6,607 nucleotides of DNA from contig JAOZOT010000202.1 of assembly GCA_029933115.1 (NCBI GenBank), forward strand, positions 1-6,607, in the 5' to 3' direction. Below are positions 1-5,613 of the stretch, in pieces (the stretch's first letter is position 1; every line of letters begins with the position of its first letter). Source of the DNA: Anaerolineae bacterium. Its GTDB lineage: Bacteria; Chloroflexota; Anaerolineae; E26-bin7. Made by a program: the position numbers and the translations under genes. The notes below the pieces were generated by a model. That model was not told the DNA's origin, did not search any database, and saw only the letters and a program-made list of their open reading frames with translations.

Positions 1-47
1 CGATCACTTGCCCACGTTTACGTGCGGACTTACCTGTTCGTGTTGTT

Positions 48-55
48 GCAAGGAG
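48..55 (+). promoter_or_regulatory. Ribosome-binding site of galT
   Basis: GCAAGGAG lies seven bases before the ATG at 63 and matches the Shine-Dalgarno consensus closely. It supports that start over other reading frames in the first 220 bases. I see no convincing -35/-10 pair in bases 1-47, so the promoter may lie outside the window. Confidence 0.75.
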
Positions 56-62
56 TATCCAG

Positions 63-1082
63 ATGCCAGAATTACGATACGATCCTCTCCGCCGGTATTG
101 GGTGAGCATCGCTGCAGAACGTGGTATGCGTCCCTCGGACTTTGTCAAGGCAGGCGCCGAGACGTCCGGTGGAGACTTTTGCCCTTTCTGCCCGGGCAAC
201 GAGCATGTCACTCCGCCTGAGGTCTACGCTTGGCGTCCTGATGACTCGCCTCCCGACGGACCGGGTTGGGAACTGCGGGTCGTGCCCAGCAAATTTCGCG
301 CTCTGGCTGTGGAGGGAGACTTGACCCGCGAGGCCGAGGGAATTTTTGAGAAGATGAATGGATTTGGCGTTCACGAGGTGGTGATTGAGACCCCTCAGCA
401 TCACTTGGGCATGGCCGACTACTCCCTGGAACACCTGGGGGAGATCATCCGGGCCTACCTCAGCCGGTTGACTGAACTGAAGACGGACCCTCGCCTTCGT
501 TACATTATGATCGCCAAAAATCACGGCGAAGCTGCTGGCGCTACCCTGGCTCATTCCCACAGCCAACTGATAGCTGCGCCCATCATCCCTCCCGTTGTCT
601 CCACAGAGCTGGACTCGGCCAGGGAGTATTACCGTGAGAGGGGGAGGTGCCTGCTTTGTGATGTCATTGAGCAGGAGTTGGAGGCTGGGGAGCGGATCGT
701 CAGCCAAAGTGATGGCTTTGTGACGTTAGCCCCCTTTGCTTCCCAGGTTCCCTTTGAGTTGTGCATTGTCCCCAAGAGGCATCAGCACGCCTTCGCTGCG
801 ATCACAGAGGACGAGGTAGCCGGCCTGGCCTGGGCTTTGAAAGATGCGCTGACCCGGCTCAAGCTCATTTTGAAAGACCCCGCCTACAACCTGGCTTTCC
901 ACATCGCACCCAACGCTGAGGCGTCCTCTGGACGCTGGTCCACTCTCGAGATGGATTTCCACTGGCATGTGGAGGTCATTCCCCGCCTGATCCAAAGCCA
1001 CGGCTTTGAGCGGGGGATGGGATTCTACGTCAACTTTACCCCACCCGAAGAGGCAGCCTCTCATTTGCGGGAATCTCTCTGA
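63..1082 (+). CDS. galT: GalT-family hexose-1-phosphate uridylyl/adenylyltransferase
   Basis: This is a complete 339-residue HIT-superfamily nucleotidylyltransferase of the GalT branch, which moves a nucleotidyl group between a sugar-1-phosphate and a nucleotide sugar (Leloir pathway, cytosol). The N-terminal half has the zinc-type pair CPFC (C40, C43), a PQH segment (H113) and HSHSQ at 164-168, where H166 should be the nucleophile that carries the nucleotidyl group. The C-terminal half has a second CLLC pair (C196, C199) and FHWHVEVIPR (H300, H302), typical of the GalT C-terminal domain. The length is usual for bacterial GalT. The start is set by GCAAGGAG seven bases upstream. The active site reads HSHSQ rather than the HPHxQ of E. 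coli GalT; as I recall, the Arabidopsis ADP-glucose phosphorylase of the same family also has Ser there, so the true substrate pair is uncertain. The gene stands alone and converges on the - strand unit. Family assignment is firm, specificity is not. Confidence 0.9.
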   Translation: MPELRYDPLRRYWVSIAAERGMRPSDFVKAGAETSGGDFCPFCPGNEHVTPPEVYAWRPDDSPPDGPGWELRVVPSKFRALAVEGDLTREAEGIFEKMNGFGVHEVVIETPQHHLGMADYSLEHLGEIIRAYLSRLTELKTDPRLRYIMIAKNHGEAAGATLAHSHSQLIAAPIIPPVVSTELDSAREYYRERGRCLLCDVIEQELEAGERIVSQSDGFVTLAPFASQVPFELCIVPKRHQHAFAAITEDEVAGLAWALKDALTRLKLILKDPAYNLAFHIAPNAEASSGRWSTLEMDFHWHVEVIPRLIQSHGFERGMGFYVNFTPPEEAASHLRESL

Positions 1083-1083
1083 C

Positions 1084-1153
1084 AGCGTGTCTGAAAAATG
1101 CTCGTATGAAGTCGTTACTACGAGCGCCGCCCTCCTGAATTTTCAGACACGCT
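1084..1153. repeat. Nested inverted repeat, possible miniature inverted-repeat element
   Basis: The outer arms are a perfect 14-base inverted repeat: AGCGTGTCTGAAAA (1084-1097) and TTTTCAGACACGCT (1140-1153). Inside them is a second perfect 7-base inverted repeat, GCTCGTA (1100-1106) and TACGAGC (1119-1125). The direct repeat CTCTGA occurs just outside at 1077-1082 and again at 1152-1157, where it shares two bases with the right arm; the part entirely outside the arms is CTGA. Terminal inverted repeats plus a short flanking duplication are what a non-autonomous insertion would leave. The left copy contains the galT stop codon, and removing the segment would restore CTCTGAGCC with galT still ending at the same codon. 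It could instead be only a large hairpin serving two convergent genes. No transposase is present. Confidence 0.5.
1094..1125 (-). terminator. Candidate intrinsic terminator of the - strand gene cluster
   Basis: Read on the - strand, GCTCGTA (1125-1119) pairs with TACGAGC (1106-1100) around a 12-base loop and is followed by A and then TTTTT (1098-1094). A stem followed by a T-run is the layout of a rho-independent terminator. It lies about 70 bases beyond the stop codon of the SDR gene, the last gene of the unit. The stem is short and the loop large, so it may be weak. The same stem on the + strand has no adjacent T-run, so it does not obviously terminate galT. Confidence 0.45.
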
Positions 1154-1195
1154 CTGAGCCGCCGGGAGCAATCTGTAGCCAGAGGGGGGTAGTCG

Positions 1196-2008
1196 TCATG
1201 TGGCGATGTCTTCCCCTCCGTCCACGCGGATGATACTGCCGCTGATCCAGGTGAGGGCCGGGTCGCTGAGGGCGACCAAGGTCTGGGCCACGTCCTCGGG
1301 AGTGGTCATACGTCCGGCAGGGTGACGGGCCAACACCTCAGCTATGATTTTGTCGCTGTTGGGGATCATGCGCATGGAGGGGGTGTCGGTCACTCCAGCC
1401 TGGATGCAATTGACCAGGATACCTTTGGGGGCCAACTCCAGAGCCAACTGCCGGGTGTGTGACTCCAGAGCCGCCTTGGCTGCCGACACTGCTCCATAGC
1501 CCCGGACCACCCGGTGGGAGCCGGCGCTGGTCATGGAAAAGATCCGGCTGCCTCGTACCAACATCTCCCGTGCCACCAGGTCTTGCACCCAATAGACCAG
1601 ACTGTGAGCCATCACGTTCAGGGTCATATCCATCTGATCCTGAGCGATGACCTCTTCTCCCGGTTGGGCGGGAATGAAAGGGAGCAGGGTGCCAAAAGCC
1701 AGGGAGTGGAGCACCACGTGAACGACCCCTGGCGGTTCGCTCTCCCTCAGCACCTCTTGCATCTTGTCCAGAATTTGTCCTCGCTTGCGGGCGTCGGCGG
1801 CGTTCTTGTTGAAGAAAACCGCTCGCCGGCCTGTGGCCTCAATGTCGGCTATTACCTGCTTGGCCCGGGGTAGGGTGGATTTCAAGTCCAAGTGCACGCC
1901 GAAGATGTCCATCCCCGCTTTGGCCAGAGCTCGCGCCGAGGCGGCCCCAAATCCACTGGATGCCCCCAAAATGAGAGCCCATTTGCCTTCATATTGATTT
2001 TCAGCCAT
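1196..2008 (-). CDS. SDR oxidoreductase, FabL/FabI-like enoyl-ACP reductase candidate
   Basis: This is a 270-residue Rossmann-fold short-chain dehydrogenase/reductase. The nucleotide-binding loop is the classical GASSGFG (15-21). The catalytic region reads GYGAVSAAK, with Y171 and K178 separated by six residues, the spacing of enoyl-ACP reductases of the FabI/FabL type rather than the YxxxK of ordinary SDRs. LHSLAFG (100-106) resembles the HSIAFA segment of FabI, and the end reads SGSIIRVDGG (256-265), as in SDRs. A classical glycine loop with Y-x6-K suggests FabL-like NAD(P)H-dependent reduction of a trans-2-enoyl thioester. The position of the second FabI tyrosine (Tyr146 in E. coli) appears to be S161, so activity on acyl-ACP is not assured. 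D41 near the end of strand beta-2 may favour NADH. The start has a perfect AGGAGG nine bases upstream, inside the preceding gene, which it overlaps by eight bases. It is the last gene of the unit. Confidence 0.85.
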   Translation of the reverse strand: MAENQYEGKWALILGASSGFGAASARALAKAGMDIFGVHLDLKSTLPRAKQVIADIEATGRRAVFFNKNAADARKRGQILDKMQEVLRESEPPGVVHVVLHSLAFGTLLPFIPAQPGEEVIAQDQMDMTLNVMAHSLVYWVQDLVAREMLVRGSRIFSMTSAGSHRVVRGYGAVSAAKAALESHTRQLALELAPKGILVNCIQAGVTDTPSMRMIPNSDKIIAEVLARHPAGRMTTPEDVAQTLVALSDPALTWISGSIIRVDGGEDIAT

Positions 2009-2603
2009 GATGAGATACCTCCTGAGTATTTACTGACTTGCTAACCCGTTGACCTGCCGACTCGTTGACCTGTCCATTGTTGTCTATCCGTCGCAGGCCG
2101 GCGTAGCAGCGGGCGGGCAACTCCTGATAAACTCGCGTGCCCCACCAGGCGACCTCTTCCTGCTCAGGGGTCACATCGCCCGTCACCCGGCCGGGCACGC
2201 CGATCACCACTTTGTGTGGTGGGATGGACATCCCTCTTGGGACGAAGCAGGCGGCGCCGATGATACAGCCGTCGCCGACGGTCACCTCTTCGTCCAAGAT
2301 GGCTCCCATGCCTACCAGGACGTGTTCGCCCAGAGTGGCTCCGTGCACGATGGAGCCGTGGCCGATGTGGCTGGCCGGGCCCAGAGTGGCCACTTTACCG
2401 GGGGCGGCGTGGATGATGCAGTTCTCCTGGATGTTGGAGCCATCGCCGACGACGATGTCACCCCAATCGCCGCGCAGCACTGCCCCTGGCCCAACATAAC
2501 AGCCTTCGCCGACGGTCACTCCACCGATAAGCGTTGCCTCAGGGTGCACAAAGGCGCTCTTGGCGATCTGTGGTCTTTTGCCTTCAAATTCGTAAAGTGG
2601 CAT
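2001..2603 (-). CDS. Gamma-class carbonic anhydrase-like hexapeptide-repeat protein
   Basis: The 200-residue product is built of hexapeptide repeats over about residues 10-140, predicting a left-handed beta-helix trimer in the cytosol. The metal site of gamma carbonic anhydrases is visible: IIH (H65) and HIGHGSIVH with H82 and H87, corresponding to the three His ligands of Methanosarcina Cam. R44 and D46 (LRGDWGD), N57 and Q59 (NIQEN) match its Arg/Asp and Asn/Gln active-site residues. The acidic proton-shuttle loop of Cam is absent, as in CamH/YrdA/PaaY-type members, so reversible CO2 hydration is plausible but a thioesterase or other role is possible. The helix cap at 145-172 resembles PaaY/CaiE proteins. 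The last 25 or so residues are polar, low in complexity and encoded by an imperfect 16-base repeat. The start follows AGAGGTG, 12 bases after the patatin gene ends; the end overlaps the SDR gene by eight bases. Confidence 0.88.
   Translation of the reverse strand: MPLYEFEGKRPQIAKSAFVHPEATLIGGVTVGEGCYVGPGAVLRGDWGDIVVGDGSNIQENCIIHAAPGKVATLGPASHIGHGSIVHGATLGEHVLVGMGAILDEEVTVGDGCIIGAACFVPRGMSIPPHKVVIGVPGRVTGDVTPEQEEVAWWGTRVYQELPARCYAGLRRIDNNGQVNESAGQRVSKSVNTQEVSHHG
2018..2023 (-). promoter_or_regulatory. Ribosome-binding site of the SDR gene, inside the upstream gene
   Basis: AGGAGG on the - strand lies nine bases before the SDR start codon (2008-2006). It fixes that start and sits within the last codons of the carbonic anhydrase-like gene, which ends at 2001. 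The two genes are therefore likely to be translationally coupled. Confidence 0.8.
2031..2072. repeat. Imperfect 16-base direct repeat
   Basis: CGTTGACCTG occurs at 2047-2056 and again at 2063-2072, a 16-base period. A more diverged copy, TACTGACTTG, is at 2031-2040 in the same register (6 of 10 bases). The repeat lies inside the extreme 3' end of the carbonic anhydrase-like gene and encodes its non-conserved tail. It looks like a fragment of a low-complexity array that has become coding sequence. Confidence 0.55.
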
Positions 2604-2615
2604 GATTCACCTCTT

Positions 2616-3416
2616 TTACAAAAGTCTCAAATCGGCCTTGATCTGATCAATTTTAGCCTCGGCCGCTTCCACGCCTTTTTTGAGCACTTCTTCGATTTTT
2701 GAAAATTCAAATGTACCGTAGGAACCTACAGCCGGAGTGATGAGACAGTCGGCGTCTTTCCCTTCAGCGTGGGTGACGCGCAGCAGGGTGTAGAAAGACA
2801 AGGCCCACATCTCGAAAAGGTTTTGGGGTCTGGCACGCCTGGTCGGGGGGAGGGGCAGGAGGTCCACGGCGATGACGTAATCTGCTCCCATCTCCCGCGC
2901 AACTGAGACGGGCAGGTTGTTGATTACTCCACCGTCCACCAGAAGTTGATCGCCCCTTTCGACGGGGGTAAAGATGCCCGGCAGGGCGCAACTGGCTCTC
3001 ACAGCTTGGGCTACGGAGCCTTCTCTCAGTATCACCAGTTGACCGGTGAGGATGTCGGCCGCTACGGCCGCGAAGGGGATGGACAGCTCAGCAAACTGGA
3101 GGTCGCCGATGAGCTCGGTCACATAGCTTTCCAGGCGTTGGCTGTCGAAAAAGCCCAGGCGGGGGCGGACGATGCGCCCCAGCTTTGACCACTGTAGATT
3201 CAGGGCGATCTCTTCCATCTTCGCTACCGACATCCCGGCGCAGTAGCCGGCTCCCACTATCGAGCCTGCGCTGACTCCTACCACACAGTCGGGGCGGATA
3301 CCTTCTCGTTCCAGAATTCTGAGTACGCCCACGTGGGCTGCCCCTCGCACTCCGCCTCCGCTCAGGGCCAGGCCGATCTTCTTGGGTTTTCTCCGCCGAA
3401 TCAGAGGCCAGCGCAT
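2616..3416 (-). CDS. Patatin-like phospholipase (RssA/NTE type)
   Basis: This 266-residue protein has the full set of patatin motifs: the oxyanion-hole glycine run SGGGVRG (19-25), the nucleophile elbow GVSAG (47-51) with Ser49, and DGG (161-163) with Asp161, forming the Ser-Asp dyad of patatin-type lipid acyl hydrolases. GFFDS (88-92) and RASCALPGIF (140-149) are also typical of bacterial single-domain patatins such as RssA. It should hydrolyse acyl esters of phospholipids or lysophospholipids. There is no signal peptide; the N-terminus is strongly basic (RRRKPKK, 7-13), so the protein is probably cytosolic or at the inner membrane face. The C-terminus (about 238-264) is charged and helical. 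The ATG follows GGAGG by seven bases and lies inside the LysE gene, overlapping it by 16 bases. Length and motifs suggest an intact enzyme; the natural lipid substrate cannot be read from sequence. Confidence 0.93.
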   Translation of the reverse strand: MRWPLIRRRKPKKIGLALSGGGVRGAAHVGVLRILEREGIRPDCVVGVSAGSIVGAGYCAGMSVAKMEEIALNLQWSKLGRIVRPRLGFFDSQRLESYVTELIGDLQFAELSIPFAAVAADILTGQLVILREGSVAQAVRASCALPGIFTPVERGDQLLVDGGVINNLPVSVAREMGADYVIAVDLLPLPPTRRARPQNLFEMWALSFYTLLRVTHAEGKDADCLITPAVGSYGTFEFSKIEEVLKKGVEAAEAKIDQIKADLRLL

Positions 3417-4126
3417 CGTTTATCCTCCCCGTCGGTCCGGTTTGCACCGGGTATCTCTCCTTTCCCGCGCAAAAAGTTGAACCCCGAGTAGATGAAGTAG
3501 ATGCTCAGAGCGATGAGAAAGAGGCTGCAGACGAGCAGGATGCCCCGGTAGACAGACTGGCTCAGGAGGCTCTGGCCGGCGGCGATTACGAAGGCGACCA
3601 GGCTGTACCACCCCAGGTCGGCCAGGATGTGGCCGGTGTAAAAGGAGCCGAGGCCCAGAGGGCCTTGCCGCAGAGCCAGGGCCACATAGCTCATCCCTAC
3701 TGTGGCCCACCACAGGACCCAATAGGGGTTGGACACGCTGACCAGAACCCCGGCCGCCACGGGGCTCATCTGTACCTCGCTTCCCTTGGCGTTGGCCAGG
3801 CTGAGGGAGACGGTGCCCTGCCAGGCGTTACGGGCGATGTCCAGGCCCATCCAGAGGAGAAAGGCTCCGCCCACGAGGCCGATGAACCCGGCTACGCTCC
3901 TGCGCTTCAGCAGACGGCTCAGCCCCGCTGTCAGGGCCAGGACGATGGCCAACTCTGCTGAGGCGTGGCCGAGGATCAGCAGGGGGCCTTGCCAGAAGCC
4001 CTTCTGTGCGCTCAAGCTGATGGTCACGGTCAGCAGTGGCCCCGGCATCAGCGTCCCCGAAAGGCCCACCATCAACGAGGTGGTGAAGATGGCAGCTAAT
4101 GTGTGGCGTGTGGTGTGATTCGTCAC
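3401..4126 (-). CDS. LysE/RhtB-family exporter
   Basis: The 241-residue hydrophobic protein fits the LysE/RhtB superfamily, which exports amino acids and other small molecules across the inner membrane. The family signature appears early as GLSGTLMPGPLL (21-32), in place of the usual G-x-x-PGP motif. About six membrane segments are visible near 11-35, 48-70, 77-97, 121-150, 161-185 and 195-219, with SNPYWVLWW (132-140) at the place of the conserved Asn-Pro segment. The short polar C-terminus (220-241) is probably a cytosolic tail. The start is GTG, supported by GGAGGT six bases upstream; there is no better ATG nearby. The gap from the glycosyltransferase gene is 29 bases. The substrate cannot be named. 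Nearby genes do not include amino-acid biosynthesis that would point to one. Confidence 0.88.
   Translation of the reverse strand: MTNHTTRHTLAAIFTTSLMVGLSGTLMPGPLLTVTISLSAQKGFWQGPLLILGHASAELAIVLALTAGLSRLLKRRSVAGFIGLVGGAFLLWMGLDIARNAWQGTVSLSLANAKGSEVQMSPVAAGVLVSVSNPYWVLWWATVGMSYVALALRQGPLGLGSFYTGHILADLGWYSLVAFVIAAGQSLLSQSVYRGILLVCSLFLIALSIYFIYSGFNFLRGKGEIPGANRTDGEDKRCAGL
3424..3428 (-). promoter_or_regulatory. Ribosome-binding site of the patatin gene
   Basis: GGAGG on the - strand lies seven bases upstream of the patatin ATG (3416-3414), within the last codons of the LysE-type gene that ends at 3401. It supports the short start and implies coupled translation of the two genes. Confidence 0.7.
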
Positions 4127-4132
4127 CTGACG

Positions 4133-4138
4133 ACCTCC
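4133..4138 (-). promoter_or_regulatory. Ribosome-binding site deciding the GTG start of the LysE gene
   Basis: GGAGGT on the - strand precedes the GTG at 4126-4124 by six bases. With no ATG at a comparable position, it is the main reason for choosing this GTG start. Confidence 0.75.
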
Positions 4139-4152
4139 GCAGTGTTTTTGAG

Positions 4153-4171
4153 TCGCTACCGGTGGTAGCGA
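4153..4171 (-). repeat. Eight-base hairpin across the end of the glycosyltransferase gene
   Basis: TCGCTACC (4153-4160) and GGTAGCGA (4164-4171) form a perfect 8-base stem with a 3-base loop. It contains the last codons and the TAG stop (4158-4156) of the glycosyltransferase gene. On the - strand it is followed by an A-run, not a T-run, so it is not a standard intrinsic terminator. It could stabilise the upstream mRNA end or tune expression of the LysE gene that starts 29 bases on, or be chance. Confidence 0.4.
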
Positions 4172-5613
4172 TAAAGCCCTACTCTGGCGAATTCCCGGCT
4201 GTCAACCAGCGTGCCATTTCTATCCAGCCACGCTTTGACCAATCCTCGTCTGTCCCATAGCTCGGCCTCAGAAGCTACAAGCCAGATGCTGTTGTATCCC
4301 TCTGTCATCCTGTCAAGGGCGGCTTTCAGTTCGCTTTCATTTATTCCATCATTGGTATATAGACCGTCGGCCCACCGGTAATGGCCGCGGTAGTAGTACT
4401 CAAAGGTGTGTCGCACATACGGCATGAGGAAGATGACCAGATCGTTGGGTCCACGATGGAGGGCAAAATACTGGGCTGCAGAGCGAAAGTCGGATTTGAA
4501 CTGGTTGTGAGATTGAGTCCAGTTGAATTGTACGTCGAGGGCGAGCACCAAGGCCAGGCAGAGGGCAAAGACGGCGTTTGAGTGTGATTTCACCGCCGCC
4601 AGTCCGCGCCCCAGGATGAGGTAGAAGGCCGGGGCGACGTAAATCAGGTAGCGTGTGGTGAAGATGGGCATGCCCAGGGAAATCAGGTACACGCCGATGA
4701 TGGGCAGGAAAAGGTAGAACAACAAAGTCATTCTGTTTCTGCGCTGGGCGGAGTGGCGGTGTGGTGTCTCAATCTCCAGAAGTACTCCGGCCAGGAAGAG
4801 GAAGACGAATGGAAGCGAGATTAGGATCAGAAGCCATAGGCTGGCTGCACCGGCGATCCCGTGGCTGAAGGCGAAGAGCAGTCTCCTCAGAATCTCGTGC
4901 AGAGGGTAGAAGGGATGTCCTGTCTCGTAGGATGAGAGCAGAAGAGGGATCTCCCAGATGGCCAGAGGGATGTAGGGTAGGGTCACGCATCCGATGGCTG
5001 CCAGCCAGGGTTTGAGCCTAGCCCGGTAGCGTGGCCACCAGGCTGCGAATAGGATAACCTCCAGCGGGACGATCAGGGCGGCCAGGAGGTGGGTGTAGAG
5101 GCAGAAGCTGGTCGCTGTGATGTAGGCTGCCCAATACAGCCATCGTCCCTCGTCCAGAGCCTTCGCGTAGAGATAGAGGGAAAGCATGGTCAGGAAGGTG
5201 ATGAGAGCGTACATCTTGGCTTCCTGGGAGTACCAGACCAGGTAGGGAGAGAAGGTCATCAGCAGGGCTCCCAGCGCGCTGCTCAGGGGTGAGAGCCATC
5301 TGCGTCCCAGAGCATAGGCTAGGGGGACGGCCAGGACCCCAAAAGCGAGGGAGGAGAAGCGCACAGAGAACTCGCTGTCGCCGGTCAGAGCAATCCAGGG
5401 CCTCAGCAGGAGGAAGTACAGAGGACCGTTTTCCTTGGGCTTGGTGAGAGTGGCTAGAAGCCTGGGGAGGGGCCTGGTGGCAAAAGCGATGGCGTCCACC
5501 TCGTCGCGCCATAGGCTCTGAAAGTCCAGGTGATGAGCTCGCAAAGCAAAGGCTATCAACACAAGGGCCGGCAGCATGTATCTGACCTTGGTCTTTCTAA
5601 CTCTGTCTCTCAT
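4156..5613 (-). CDS. GT39/PMT-like multi-pass membrane glycosyltransferase
   Basis: This 485-residue integral membrane protein resembles GT-C glycosyltransferases of the PMT/ArnT type (GT39/GT83), which transfer a sugar from a polyprenyl-phosphate carrier on the outer face of the cytoplasmic membrane. The first membrane segment (about 13-25) is followed by LWRDEVDAIAF (34-44), where D37/E38 occupy the place of the acidic pair essential in PMT enzymes. PYLVWYSQEAKMYAL (123-137) is a hallmark of bacterial GT39-like proteins. Roughly ten or more hydrophobic segments extend to about 364, then a soluble C-terminal domain (365-485). Acceptor and sugar are unknown. The ATG at 5613 overlaps the upstream gene by 17 bases and has only a weak AGGG; the alternative ATG at 5577 (Met13) has AAGG eight bases or so upstream and would remove the overlap. 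It follows two Pro/Thr-rich membrane-protein genes, whose products are conceivable acceptors. Confidence 0.87.
   Translation of the reverse strand: MRDRVRKTKVRYMLPALVLIAFALRAHHLDFQSLWRDEVDAIAFATRPLPRLLATLTKPKENGPLYFLLLRPWIALTGDSEFSVRFSSLAFGVLAVPLAYALGRRWLSPLSSALGALLMTFSPYLVWYSQEAKMYALITFLTMLSLYLYAKALDEGRWLYWAAYITATSFCLYTHLLAALIVPLEVILFAAWWPRYRARLKPWLAAIGCVTLPYIPLAIWEIPLLLSSYETGHPFYPLHEILRRLLFAFSHGIAGAASLWLLILISLPFVFLFLAGVLLEIETPHRHSAQRRNRMTLLFYLFLPIIGVYLISLGMPIFTTRYLIYVAPAFYLILGRGLAAVKSHSNAVFALCLALVLALDVQFNWTQSHNQFKSDFRSAAQYFALHRGPNDLVIFLMPYVRHTFEYYYRGHYRWADGLYTNDGINESELKAALDRMTEGYNSIWLVASEAELWDRRGLVKAWLDRNGTLVDSREFARVGLYRYHR

Noticed and set aside
72..707. Long open frame on the - strand opposite galT (211 codons), and another at 726-1064
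   Set aside because: Both are antisense to a gene with full GalT motifs, have no recognisable domain or good ribosome-binding site, and reflect GC-rich codon use.
1084..1153. Possible tRNA or structured ncRNA in the convergent spacer
   Set aside because: Pairing is a simple nested hairpin with no cloverleaf or T-loop sequence.
2031..2072. Possible CRISPR remnant because of regularly spaced short repeats
   Set aside because: The units are only 10 conserved bases at 16-base spacing, two or three copies, and lie within coding sequence; far from CRISPR geometry.
2049..2702. 217-codon open frame on the + strand across the carbonic anhydrase and patatin genes
   Set aside because: It is antisense to two well-supported genes, has no domain and crosses their junction; a shadow of codon bias.
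5018..5512. 164-codon open frame inside the glycosyltransferase gene
   Set aside because: It lies within a membrane-protein gene with clear family motifs in the main frame, and its own product has no membrane pattern or domain.
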